From assembly GCF_016908415.1 (NCBI RefSeq), contig NZ_JAFBDW010000001.1:310001-374000 (forward strand): a stretch of DNA of 64,000 nucleotides, written 5' to 3'. Within the stretch, counting starts at the first letter, position 1. Each line of letters opens with the position of its first letter. A program made the translations under genes and the position numbers. Below the pieces are notes generated by a model, which was not told where the DNA came from, did no database searches, and worked only from the letters and a program-made list of their open reading frames with translations. This DNA is from Caldicoprobacter guelmensis (GTDB lineage: Bacteria; Bacillota; Clostridia; Caldicoprobacterales; Caldicoprobacteraceae). Below are positions 44,795-53,732 of the stretch, piece by piece.

Positions 44795-45657
44795 CACTCT
44801 TCCCTACTCTGCATATCTCGGTGCGCAATATCTACGCGATGTCCTTTCCCTTTGAGCATTTCATAGATAGCCTCGGCTATAGCCACCGAGCGGTGTTTAC
44901 CGCCTGTACACCCTATTCCAATTACCAATTGAGACTTACCTTCCTTAATGTAGTAAGGAATCAAGAAGTTAAGCATATCTTCCAGTTTGTTTAAAAATAT
45001 CTGGGTTTCAGAAAAAGAAAAAATATATTTTTTAACATCGGGGTCCTTCCCCGTTTGATTTTTGAGGGCTTCTACATAAAACGGGTTTGGAAGAAATCTC
45101 ACGTCAAACACCAAGTCGGCATCCAGCAAAATGCCATTTTTGTAGCCAAATGAAACCACCGAAATGACCATACTATGGGTAGATTGATTGTCACCAAACA
45201 GGTTGAAAAGGGTTTCTTTGAGCTGGCTGGGTCTCATATAGCTGGTATCTATGACATAGGTAGCCTTTTCCTTAACGCTCCTTAGCCTATCACGCTCCAT
45301 GTTTATCCCCTGTATTATCCTTCCTTCTTTTACCAGGGGATGCATACGCCTACTTTCCTTATAGCGCTTGATCAGCACATCATCAGCAGCATCGAGAAAG
45401 AGAATTTCATAGTCATACCCCAATTCTTTCAAATTGTACAGGCACTCAAAAAGGTCGTCAAAAAATCCCCCACCACGGATATCCACAACTATCGCAACCT
45501 TATCAATCTTGCCTGAAGATTGATAGCATAGTTCAGCAAATTTGGGGATCAGTTTTGGAGGCAAATTATCAATACAAAAAAAACCCATATCCTCCATATA
45601 CCGAATAGCCAGGGTTTTACCAGCTCCCGACAGGCCAGTGACTATCACAAAGCGCAT
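44794..45657 (-). CDS. rapZ: RapZ/YvcJ nucleotide-binding protein
   Basis: A 287-residue P-loop protein. Walker A GLSGAGKTLAIRYMEDMG, then FCIDNLPPKLIPKFAE, and the C-terminal domain GIGCTGGKHRSVAIAEAI. In Escherichia coli RapZ guides RNase E to GlmZ; in Gram-positives the role of YvcJ concerns competence and is less defined. Overlaps yvcK. Confidence 0.94.
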   Translation of the reverse strand: MRFVIVTGLSGAGKTLAIRYMEDMGFFCIDNLPPKLIPKFAELCYQSSGKIDKVAIVVDIRGGGFFDDLFECLYNLKELGYDYEILFLDAADDVLIKRYKESRRMHPLVKEGRIIQGINMERDRLRSVKEKATYVIDTSYMRPSQLKETLFNLFGDNQSTHSMVISVVSFGYKNGILLDADLVFDVRFLPNPFYVEALKNQTGKDPDVKKYIFSFSETQIFLNKLEDMLNFLIPYYIKEGKSQLVIGIGCTGGKHRSVAIAEAIYEMLKGKGHRVDIAHRDMQSREE

Positions 45658-45733
45658 GCCCTACTACCTACCTTTCTTGGTATGTATTACGCTGCCTGTA
45701 TTAAAACCATATTACATCTACATTATAACACAT

Positions 45734-46483
45734 TTACCACAAAAAATCTTGCGAATTTAAAATCCTGGCAGGAGAAACCCCCGCTTTTTGAGCAATCATT
45801 ATGCCTTTGGCCATATTGCCTACGTTTTCAGGGGTATGGGCATCGCTGTTTATGACAAACTTAGCCCCCTCTTCCATTGCAACTTTTACATACTCTTCAG
45901 TCATAAAACCATGGCTGCTATTTATCTCTAAAAAAACATTATGTTTAACGGCATGCTTTGCAAGAAGGCGTGTGTCTATGTTTATCTTTGCGCCAGGATG
46001 GGTGATGGTGTGGATGGGATAACGCTCCATGGCACGTATAATGGCCATGGTGTTGTCATGGCGCAACTTCTCGGCATCACAGATAGGTACCAATGAACAC
46101 ATAGCATTTTTAAAAAACAACTTCCATCCATCTTTTAAAGAACGGGGCACAACCGCTTTGTGAAAGCCCATCAAAATTAAGTCAAATGCGCCTATGTACT
46201 CCTCCGGTATATCTATATCCCCTTCCATGCTAGTCAAATTTGCTTCTATCCCAAACAGTATCTCAATATCGTCATATTTCTTTCTCAAAACGTCAATCTC
46301 TCTTCTCATCCTGTCTATATCTTCAATACGCATACCTATTCCAACATGCCTAAACCCATGATCGGTTATGGCGATCCTCTTGAGCCCTTTCTTTCGCGCC
46401 GCAATGACGTTTTGTTCAATTGTACCTTTCCCATGGCTGTAACGTGTATGGGTATGGTAATCAGCTATCAAGTGATACTCCAT
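45734..46483 (-). CDS. PHP-domain phosphoesterase (YcdX-like)
   Basis: A 249-residue metal-dependent phosphatase. LIADYHTHTRYSHGKGT and RIAITDHGFRHVG give the first metal ligands; GIEANLTSMEGDID, THPGAKINID and FVINSDAHTPENVG give the remaining ones. Substrate unknown. ATG has GGGGAG 5 nt upstream and is 12 bp after murB. Confidence 0.9.
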   Translation of the reverse strand: MEYHLIADYHTHTRYSHGKGTIEQNVIAARKKGLKRIAITDHGFRHVGIGMRIEDIDRMRREIDVLRKKYDDIEILFGIEANLTSMEGDIDIPEEYIGAFDLILMGFHKAVVPRSLKDGWKLFFKNAMCSLVPICDAEKLRHDNTMAIIRAMERYPIHTITHPGAKINIDTRLLAKHAVKHNVFLEINSSHGFMTEEYVKVAMEEGAKFVINSDAHTPENVGNMAKGIMIAQKAGVSPARILNSQDFLW

Positions 46484-46495
46484 AACATCTCCCCT

Positions 46496-47410
46496 TTATC
46501 CCTCGCCTACCACTTTGATTTCCGGTTTTAGTTCAACGCCGTATTTCTCCCTAACCTTTTGCTGGATAAACTCAATCAAATCCAACACGTCCTTTGCGGT
46601 GGCATTACCCAGGTTGACTATAAATCCCGCATGTTTTTCGGACACTTGGGCATCACCTATTCTAAAACCCTTAAGCCCTACATCTTCAATGAGCTTACCC
46701 GCAAAATGTCCCGGGGGACGCATGAAAACGCTACCCGCACTTGGTAAAGAAAGAGGCTGCTTCTCCTGCCTTTTTCGCGTCAAATCGACCATGGTTTCCC
46801 TTATCTCTTCAAAATTTCCGGGGCTCAAAGCCAAACCAGCTTCCAGCACTATAAAGCCTTTCTTTTGTACAATACTGGTACGATAGCCGAATTCAAGTTC
46901 AGCGTTAGTCAGACAAAGCTCTTCTCCCTGATAATCCATAACCTTGACCCATTCCACCACATCCTTCATCTCTCCTCCATAAGCCCCCGCATTCATCGCT
47001 ATAGCCCCACCCAGCGTTCCAGGTATACCGCTTGCAAACTCCAACCCTCTAAGCTCAGCCTGTAACGCCTTTTTGGAGAGTACAGAAAGAAGCGCTCCTG
47101 ATTGGGCCCTTATACGACATCCTTCAACCCATATCCCATTGAAAGTACCTGCAATCTTAATTACCACACCTCTTATGCCCTTATCCCTCACAAGCAGATT
47201 GGAACCATTACCCATCACTATAAAAGGTACGCCCCATTTTTGACACGCTTTCAAAGTATGCCGGATGTGTTCGACTTCAGAGGGAAGAACCATCAAGTCG
47301 GCGGGCCCACCTATTTTGAAAGACGTATGATTTTTCATGGACTCATCTTTAAGTAGCTGTTCCCCAGGAATGACTCGTGATAGTTCTCTATACACCTCAT
47401 GGATGTTCAT
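46496..47410 (-). CDS. murB: UDP-N-acetylenolpyruvoylglucosamine reductase
   Basis: Second committed step of peptidoglycan synthesis, FAD and NADPH dependent. 304 residues of the type II class: HTSFKIGGPADLMVLP, FAD loop VMGNGSNLLVRD, GIPGTLGGAIAMNAGAYGG, and the catalytic Ser in LPSAGSVFMRPPGHFAGKLI. ATG has GGGAG 7 nt upstream. Confidence 0.96.
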   Translation of the reverse strand: MNIHEVYRELSRVIPGEQLLKDESMKNHTSFKIGGPADLMVLPSEVEHIRHTLKACQKWGVPFIVMGNGSNLLVRDKGIRGVVIKIAGTFNGIWVEGCRIRAQSGALLSVLSKKALQAELRGLEFASGIPGTLGGAIAMNAGAYGGEMKDVVEWVKVMDYQGEELCLTNAELEFGYRTSIVQKKGFIVLEAGLALSPGNFEEIRETMVDLTRKRQEKQPLSLPSAGSVFMRPPGHFAGKLIEDVGLKGFRIGDAQVSEKHAGFIVNLGNATAKDVLDLIEFIQQKVREKYGVELKPEIKVVGEG

Positions 47411-47481
47411 GACACAACTCCCGTTTATCCAAATTTAGGTTACCCTTGATACAACAACATTAAGTTTAAATCATTTTAACC

Positions 47482-48729
47482 TTATTGGCAAGCGTCAATG
47501 GCATTGAGTTCCTGCCTCAGCCTTTCGTATTCTTTTTCCAAAATCTGTACTACTTTCTCATCTCCTGGCCCATACGCGCAATTTCTAAGCCAGGCCTCCA
47601 GTTGATGCATCTGTGGGTCGTCAGCGTATATATCGTTTACAGCAGTGATCACCGGGAACATGCCTATGGTCTTCAATTCCTTCTGCGCCTTTTCCTCAAG
47701 CAACCCCTTCAAAAAAGACACGCACAATTCTAGCTTTATTGGGTTATCCGTCCTAAGTATCCCGAATGACGCAACTTGGTCAACAAACAGTCCCTTCTCA
47801 TTTGCTGGTAAATTTTTTACTTCTATTTCAAATCCTTTACCCAACCTTTGCAAAGCCCGCATCTGATATATAGCTCTGGTATTTGCTAGCATTACGCCTA
47901 CTGTGCCCTTACCCGCAAAAAGGTTCCAGGCCTGGTCATAAGAAAAATCCGTCATACCTGATGGAAAAACTCCATCCCTATACCATTGTATCAAGTAGTC
48001 ACAAACCCGTTCATCTACTATTTTATCCTGACCATTGTGAATAATACTCAACAAAGGCCGACTATATGGCTCCGAGTATGCACAAAAGCCGTAGTATCGC
48101 TTTTCAGCCCTGCCCGCCTTCTCTGTAAAAGTCATGGCCCTCACCGCTGAATCCAAAAATACATAGTCCACCTGCCCTTGGGGGATGCTAACCCCCTTTT
48201 CATGTGCCAGCTGAACATTAAATACAAGGGCATAGGCTCCCATCATATAAGGTACCCCCATCATTTTGCCGCCCCTCACGACATGCTTATAGGCAACGGG
48301 ATTTAACCTTTCTAACTCTTGTTGGCTGAAAAATTCATTCAGGTCTATCAAAAGATCAAGGGGTATTATATCCTCATACACCGGCAAAGCGATGATATCG
48401 GGAAGGATGTTCTCCTTTACATTTCCCTGGAAATACATCTTCATCCGCTCGGGGGTAATGTTCCTGACATCAATAAATACGCCAGGATTCTGCTTTTCAA
48501 ACTTCTCAATCTGAAGGTTTAGCCATCTGGTATTGTTCCCCGTTCCACAGTCTATGAAGTTTACATTCCACAAGGTTATTAAACCTGTCCATTCAAGCTT
48601 TTTTCTAAAAAGGAGTTCCAAAGGGTCAGGGAGGCTCCTTAAATTTTCTATTAACATTGGCAACACCATAAGAATAACCAGTAATGCCACATATAAAAAA
48701 AGAGTAAATGGTTTTACTTTAAAATTCAT
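47482..48729 (-). CDS. extracellular solute-binding protein, probably sugar-specific
   Basis: A 415-residue family-1-type periplasmic binding protein. An N-terminal membrane segment (FLYVALLVILMVLPMLI) has no lipobox Cys, so it appears membrane-anchored. NLQIEKFEKQNPGVFIDVRNI, VPYMMGAYALVFN and FAGKGTVGVMLANTR are typical of the fold. No permease or ATPase genes are nearby, so its transporter is unlinked or it has a sensing role. ATG has GGGGAGGGG upstream. Confidence 0.82.
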   Translation of the reverse strand: MNFKVKPFTLFLYVALLVILMVLPMLIENLRSLPDPLELLFRKKLEWTGLITLWNVNFIDCGTGNNTRWLNLQIEKFEKQNPGVFIDVRNITPERMKMYFQGNVKENILPDIIALPVYEDIIPLDLLIDLNEFFSQQELERLNPVAYKHVVRGGKMMGVPYMMGAYALVFNVQLAHEKGVSIPQGQVDYVFLDSAVRAMTFTEKAGRAEKRYYGFCAYSEPYSRPLLSIIHNGQDKIVDERVCDYLIQWYRDGVFPSGMTDFSYDQAWNLFAGKGTVGVMLANTRAIYQMRALQRLGKGFEIEVKNLPANEKGLFVDQVASFGILRTDNPIKLELCVSFLKGLLEEKAQKELKTIGMFPVITAVNDIYADDPQMHQLEAWLRNCAYGPGDEKVVQILEKEYERLRQELNAIDACQ

Positions 48730-48931
48730 ATCGCCCCTCCCCTCGAGTTGTTTCCGCCCTGCAAGGGATGAGGCTCCCCCTACAAATTGTTGTAAAACCC
48801 TTTACTCCATTTATATTTGTATAGCTTATACCGTATTCCTTTACTTTAATAGATGTATCCCTTTCAAACGCAGACAGGCCGGCCCTATCAAAGCACAAAA
48901 AATCATCAGGAACCCAAAAATACGGCAAAAT

Positions 48932-49861
48932 TCATCCTTCCCTGTTCATCTGTATCAAAGCATTGAGCCTGTTCTCCAGCTCGCGAGCAGCGTGATAGCC
49001 CATGTTTTTAAGCCGGAAATTGCGGGCTGCCACCTCGACTATTATAGCCAAGTTCCTCCCTGGCCGAACGGGCAACACTATTTTGGGCAGCTTAACGCCC
49101 AAAATCTCGATGTACTCCTCATCAAGTCCCAGCCGGTCATACTCCTTGTTGTCATCCCACAGTTCCATCTGTATCACAAGGTCCAAGGGCTTGTTGTTTA
49201 TGACCGCACCCACTCCGTACATGGCCTTAATATCTATTATTCCTATTCCCCTTATCTCCATGAAATGCCTTATAAGCTCAGGGGCTTCTCCGATCAACCT
49301 GTTATCAGCCACCTTCTTTATCTCAACGGCGTCGTCGGCTACAAGGCGATGTCCTCTCTTGATGAGTTCCAGGGCTGTCTCGCTTTTGCCTATACCGCTC
49401 TCACCCATCAGAAAAACCCCTACGCCGTAGACATCGACCAGCACGCCATGGCGCGTTATCCTAGGCGCCAACGCAGACGACAAATAGCTGGTAAGCTTGC
49501 TGACCAGATTGGTGGTAACCAAGTGTGAACGAAAGATTGGCCGATCATACCTCTTGGCGGCTTCTACCAGGTAATCAGGTACTTCCATACCGCGGGATAC
49601 TATAAGGCAGGGGATATCGTACTTAAAGAACTGGCACAACCTCTCAAAACGAACCTGGGGGTCTAAACCATCAAGATATGTCATCTCGGTCTTCCCCACT
49701 ACCTGAACCCTTTCGCTAGCAAAGTAATTAAAAAAACCGGCAAATTGAAGCCCAGGCCTGTTGATATCGCTGGTGGTAATGCGTACTTTGGGTTTGTCTC
49801 CCATGTATATGACCTCAAGGTCAAATTCCTTGATGATATCTTCAACCGGCACAGAATTCAA
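48932..49861 (-). CDS. hprK: HPr kinase/phosphorylase
   Basis: Bifunctional enzyme that phosphorylates (ATP/PPi) or dephosphorylates Ser46 of HPr and Crh. 309 residues: Walker A GESGIGKSETALELIKRGH near residue 152, the signature EIRGIGIIDIKAMYG, and VLPVRPGRNLAIIVEVAARN. TTG start overlaps the HAD-gene stop (TTGA), with GGGAGG 8-9 nt upstream. Its substrate Crh is encoded 6 kb downstream on the same strand. Confidence 0.95.
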   Translation of the reverse strand: MNSVPVEDIIKEFDLEVIYMGDKPKVRITTSDINRPGLQFAGFFNYFASERVQVVGKTEMTYLDGLDPQVRFERLCQFFKYDIPCLIVSRGMEVPDYLVEAAKRYDRPIFRSHLVTTNLVSKLTSYLSSALAPRITRHGVLVDVYGVGVFLMGESGIGKSETALELIKRGHRLVADDAVEIKKVADNRLIGEAPELIRHFMEIRGIGIIDIKAMYGVGAVINNKPLDLVIQMELWDDNKEYDRLGLDEEYIEILGVKLPKIVLPVRPGRNLAIIVEVAARNFRLKNMGYHAARELENRLNALIQMNREG

Positions 49862-50670
49862 AAAGTATCCCTCCCCCCTAATACAAATTTTTCAAGCACA
49901 TAAGCAACCCCGTTTTCATTGTTTGAATAAGTTACATAATCGGCGTGTGATTTCACTATTTCAGGCGCATTGCCCATAGCCACACCCAGGCCAGCATAAG
50001 TAAGCATGGGTATATCATTAAAGCTGTCGCCTATTGCGATAACCTCCTCGGGTTTGATACCGTACATTTCTGCAAGGTACTTTACCGCATTTCCTTTTGT
50101 GGCCTCTATATTGGTAAACTCAAGATAGTGCGCCTTAGAGATGGTTACCTGTAATTTCCCGGAAAATTTTTCTCTGTAGTATTCCATCCACTTTAAAATG
50201 TTTTCTGGCTCATCAATCATTATAAGCTTTGTGGGCTCTTTTACCAGGAAATCATCCAGGGACCCCACAGCCTTTCCTGGAATCCCGCTGACTTTAAAAT
50301 ACAAGTCAGAATACTTGTTATGCTCCTCAAAATAATACTCATCATCAATATAAACCTGAAGGTGTATGTTGTTTTTTTTGCTCTCCTTGACAATCTCTCG
50401 AGACAGGTCTAAAGGTACAGGGCAATGCAAAAGCACATCGCGGGATAGAGCATTTACAACCAGTGCTCCTTGGTAAGTAATAACCGGAACATTGATTCCC
50501 AACTGTTGCACATACGGAAGGGCTGATTTAAACATTCTGCCTGTAGCTATGGTCACCTTAACACCTTTCTCGATGGTGCAGCGTACCGCTTCTAAATTTT
50601 CTTGGCTAATTGATAAGTCATCATTCAGCAACGAGTCATCCAAATCTATTGCGACCAATCTGTATTTCAA
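49858..50670 (-). CDS. Cof-type HAD-superfamily phosphatase
   Basis: A 270-residue HAD hydrolase. AIDLDDSLLNDDLSIS is motif I with the nucleophilic Asp, TIATGRMF motif II, KGNAVKYLAEMYG motif III Lys and IGDSFNDIPMLTYAG motif IV. A C2B cap lies in the middle. Probably dephosphorylates sugar phosphates or flavin/PLP-type compounds; no precise substrate. TTG start with GGGGTG 7 nt upstream. Confidence 0.92.
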   Translation of the reverse strand: MKYRLVAIDLDDSLLNDDLSISQENLEAVRCTIEKGVKVTIATGRMFKSALPYVQQLGINVPVITYQGALVVNALSRDVLLHCPVPLDLSREIVKESKKNNIHLQVYIDDEYYFEEHNKYSDLYFKVSGIPGKAVGSLDDFLVKEPTKLIMIDEPENILKWMEYYREKFSGKLQVTISKAHYLEFTNIEATKGNAVKYLAEMYGIKPEEVIAIGDSFNDIPMLTYAGLGVAMGNAPEIVKSHADYVTYSNNENGVAYVLEKFVLGGRDTF

Positions 50671-50706
50671 ATTCTGTCACCCCGTCAAAATCCTGTAATT
50701 TGAAAG

Positions 50707-50907
50707 TCATAGCGTTTGCTGACGCCGCGGAATAATTGCCCACGCAATCAAATACGCAATAACTCCCCCGACAAAAGCGGTTAAAAAGATTGACGCCAAT
50801 AACCATACCAGCCTTACAAGAGTTGAATCAATGCCAAAATACTCTGCAATACCCCCACATACGCCTGCAATCTTTTTATCGGTCTCTGAAAGGTAAAGTT
50901 TTTTCAA
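50707..50907 (-). CDS. PspC-domain small membrane protein
   Basis: A 66-residue PspC-type protein: KKLYLSETDKKIAGVCGGIAEYFGID then a hydrophobic helix ending IAWAIIPRR. Linked in other bacteria to membrane-stress response. TTG at 50907 is preferred over the ATG at 50925 because GGAGGAGG lies 8 nt upstream and the family normally begins MKKLY. Confidence 0.88.
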   Translation of the reverse strand: MKKLYLSETDKKIAGVCGGIAEYFGIDSTLVRLVWLLASIFLTAFVGGVIAYLIAWAIIPRRQQTL

Positions 50908-50970
50908 TATGAACACCTCCTCCATTTAATATAAGTATACAGTGTTAGCTAAACAGGTGTCCAGCGTTTT

Positions 50971-52842
50971 TTATTCAGCATTTCCTCTCAAGTACTCGAT
51001 GATATTCTGCGCCGCCCGCATGTTCATGCCTTCCACACTGGCCAGCTCTTCTACTGTGGCGTTTCTTATAGCCTCCAATGTGCCAAAGCATTTAAGCAGC
51101 GCTGCCCTGCGTTTAGGCCCAATACCTGGAATATCCTCTAGTATTGAACGCAAACTGTTTTTTTCCCTCAAATTGCGGTGGTAGCTTATGGCAAACCGGT
51201 GAGCCTCGTCGCGGATACGTTGCAGTAGATGCAGTGCATCAGAGCTTTTAGGTATATCGACTGGCTCACTTTTCCCCTCTACATACACCTCTTCCAGCCT
51301 TTTGGCCAAGCTGATAACAGGTATATCCACAAGGCCGAGCCTTCTCAAAACGCTGACAGCAATATTCAATTGCCCTTTACCCCCATCAATGAGCACCAGG
51401 TCGGGCATTCTCGAAAACTTTCCATCTTCAGGAGATTTTCCCTGTTTTTTCAGTTCTTCAAGCTCCTCTATACCCCGTTTAAAGCGCCTTTCAATCACCT
51501 CAGCCATGCTGGCAAAATCATTTGGACCCTCCACCACTTTTATCTTAAATCTACGGTAATCGCTGTTTTTGGGTTTCCCTCCTTCAAATACCACCATAGA
51601 TGCCACCGATTCTGTTCCCTGAATGTTGGATATGTCAAAGGCCTCTATGCGGTAAGGTACTTTATCGAGCCCAAGATATTCGGCCAGTTGCTTGGCTGCT
51701 CCAAAAGTCCTGGTTTCTTCCCTTTTCAACTTGTCCTCTAGATTGCGCAAAGCGTCCTGAGCATTGTTGAACGCCATGTCAACCAACTCTTTTTTATCCC
51801 CTTTCTTAGGCGCATGGATATAAACCCGACTACCCCTTTTCTCGGACAGCCACTTCATGACAACATCGGCATCTTCTATATCATCTTGCACTAAAATGAC
51901 CTTGGGAATATAGGAAGACATAATATAAAACTGCTTGATAAAAGACGAAATTATTTCTTTAAGTTCCGTATCTCTCGTATCATCAAGGACAAACCGCTCG
52001 CTTCCTATCAGCTTTCCATTGCGTACAAAAAACACCTGGGCTACTGTATTCCCTTCCCCTTGAGCAAAGGCAATCACGTCCATATCCTCTGCTGAGGATG
52101 CATACACCACCTTTTGGTTTTCCATCACCCTTTCAATGGCATAAATCCTGTCCCTGTATCGTGCAGCCTTTTCAAATTCCAGGTTGTTGGCTGCTTCGGA
52201 CATCTTTATCCTCAAATCCTCCAGTAAATCGTCGTGTTTCCCGTCAAGAAACTTACATATCTCCTTGACCATGGCCTGGTATTCCGCCTTGCTGACATTG
52301 CCCTGACAAGGCCCCAAGCATTGATTTATGTGAAAATACAGACAGGGACGTCCTTCTCTTACCCCTTCCTTTACCGCTTTATTACATGACCTTATAGGGA
52401 ATATCCTGCGCATAAGCTCAATGGTTTCCCTTACCGCCCTCGCACTGGTATAGGGACCAAAATACCTGTTTTTATCCTTATTTACCCTACGGGTAACGAC
52501 CACCCTGGGGTATTCCTCTTCGGTGGTAACCATTATATAAGGATAGGTCTTATCATCCTTAAGCAGTACGTTGTACTTAGGCTTATATTTCTTTATCAAG
52601 TTGCATTCCAGTATGAGAGCTTCCAGTTCCGAATCAGTCAATATATATTCAAAATCTCGTATTTGGCTTACCATAATTCTGATTTTAGGCGAATGGTTAC
52701 GAGAAGATTGAAAATACTGCCTTACCCTGTTTTTAAGCGATACCGCCTTGCCCACATATATGACGTCGCCTGCCTCGTCTTTCATCAAATACACGCCTGG
52801 ATGGTCTGGAAGATTTTTCAGCTTCTCCATCAAACGCTCCAT
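50971..52842 (-). CDS. uvrC: excinuclease ABC subunit C
   Basis: Nuclease of nucleotide excision repair, incises both sides of a lesion with UvrAB. 623 residues: GIY-YIG domain (HPGVYLMKDEAGDVIYVGKA), the cysteine-bearing CLGPCQGNVSKAEYQ, a UVR motif near 210-240, the RNase H-like endonuclease domain (FDISNIQGTESVASMVVF, DLVLIDGGKGQL), and C-terminal helix-hairpin-helix (LEDIPGIGPKRRAALLK). ATG at 52842 has AAAGGCAG about 10 nt upstream; a TTG 9 bases earlier is the alternative. Confidence 0.96.
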   Translation of the reverse strand: MERLMEKLKNLPDHPGVYLMKDEAGDVIYVGKAVSLKNRVRQYFQSSRNHSPKIRIMVSQIRDFEYILTDSELEALILECNLIKKYKPKYNVLLKDDKTYPYIMVTTEEEYPRVVVTRRVNKDKNRYFGPYTSARAVRETIELMRRIFPIRSCNKAVKEGVREGRPCLYFHINQCLGPCQGNVSKAEYQAMVKEICKFLDGKHDDLLEDLRIKMSEAANNLEFEKAARYRDRIYAIERVMENQKVVYASSAEDMDVIAFAQGEGNTVAQVFFVRNGKLIGSERFVLDDTRDTELKEIISSFIKQFYIMSSYIPKVILVQDDIEDADVVMKWLSEKRGSRVYIHAPKKGDKKELVDMAFNNAQDALRNLEDKLKREETRTFGAAKQLAEYLGLDKVPYRIEAFDISNIQGTESVASMVVFEGGKPKNSDYRRFKIKVVEGPNDFASMAEVIERRFKRGIEELEELKKQGKSPEDGKFSRMPDLVLIDGGKGQLNIAVSVLRRLGLVDIPVISLAKRLEEVYVEGKSEPVDIPKSSDALHLLQRIRDEAHRFAISYHRNLREKNSLRSILEDIPGIGPKRRAALLKCFGTLEAIRNATVEELASVEGMNMRAAQNIIEYLRGNAE

Positions 52843-52948
52843 ACCCAACACTGCCTTTCTGAGCTTGAATCTTGTAACTTATTTTATCACATTTTATGCT
52901 ACAATTCATCTTTATAACGACCCTTTAAACGCCTCCCGGGTTTGGACG

Positions 52949-52983
52949 ATAAAAAAGGAGCCATACCTTGAGAGGCTCCTTCC
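52949..52983 (-). terminator. rho-independent terminator
   Basis: Arms AAGGAGCC and GGCTCCTT with an 11-nt loop and TTTTTTAT following on the minus strand. Ends the ECF-component gene, upstream of uvrC. Confidence 0.8.
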
Positions 52984-53015
52984 AACTGCTGACATGTGAA
53001 AAATAAAGCAGGCGT

Positions 53016-53522
53016 TTATTTTAGGTTAAGGGGCGGCTTTAAGAGCGACAACCGAGTAAGCGTACTGTACACCACCAAGGTTATGGCAGAATCCACTAGG
53101 TGGTGAAGCACAGTTCCTATTCCTACTACAACAAATCCCTGATATAAGTTAAATCCAAAGGGCAACACCACCAGCGCTTCAAGCAATCCATGTAGAGGTG
53201 CTGTAATCAAAAGCACCATGTAAAACGGCATGCCTTTCTTGTAAGCGTATGCACCAATCCCGCCGAATATAGCATGCATCAAGGCCCTAGCGCCAATAAC
53301 TGGAGACGTTCGGAGCATAAAGCCCAACCCCGACACCACCCCTGTAAATATCGCCACCGCCGGGCTTACAGTAATGGACAACAATATAGGGACATGAGAG
53401 GCTATGGTGGCAGAAAAGGGTGGAATGTGCACCATGAGAGGCGTATTGGCAAAAAGCAGAGGAATTAAAATAGCAACGGCGGCAAGCAACCCTCCTACAA
53501 CTATATCCCTGGTCTTCATCAT
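53016..53522 (-). CDS. ECF-type transporter substrate-binding (S) component
   Basis: A 168-residue membrane protein with about six hydrophobic segments and the S-component style opening DIVVGGLLAAVAILIPLLF, then IPPFSATIASHVPILLS and VIGARALMHAIFGGIGAYAYKK. Such proteins capture a vitamin and use a shared EcfAAT module encoded elsewhere. The substrate cannot be read; a niacin-type transporter is one possibility given the operator-like promoter, but I cannot confirm. ATG has GGAGGG 9 nt upstream, and a terminator follows. Confidence 0.75.
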   Translation of the reverse strand: MMKTRDIVVGGLLAAVAILIPLLFANTPLMVHIPPFSATIASHVPILLSITVSPAVAIFTGVVSGLGFMLRTSPVIGARALMHAIFGGIGAYAYKKGMPFYMVLLITAPLHGLLEALVVLPFGFNLYQGFVVVGIGTVLHHLVDSAITLVVYSTLTRLSLLKPPLNLK

Positions 53523-53601
53523 GGATTTTCTCCCTCCTTTTTAAGGTGCTACCATTTATTCAGCCCCTTTGAAAATCTATACTTTGTCAATTTATTAACA
53601 C

Positions 53602-53654
53602 ATTATACCTCTTAAAACCTGTCTTGTCAATAGACAATTCTGATGTCTTGTCAA
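53602..53654 (-). promoter_or_regulatory. consensus promoter overlapped by operator-like repeats
   Basis: On the minus strand a perfect TTGACA (53625-53630), 17-bp spacer, TATAAT (53602-53607). The -35 box lies in an inverted repeat TTGTC-AATA-GACAA (53624-53637), and the 11-mer TGTCTTGTCAA occurs twice, at 53620-53630 and 53644-53654, 24 bp apart. This is what a repressor-controlled promoter looks like; the regulator is not identified. Confidence 0.7.
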
Positions 53655-53732
53655 ATGTTGAGTAGATGTTCTTAAAATAAACTTATACCTCACATACAGA
53701 CTTGATTTCCGGCTTACCAAGAGGGAGAAAAA

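Noticed and set aside
48719..48928. 69-residue minus-strand frame between hprK and the solute-binding protein
   Set aside because: No recognisable motif, poor ribosome site, and it overlaps the start of the solute-binding protein gene; the composition looks like non-coding leader.
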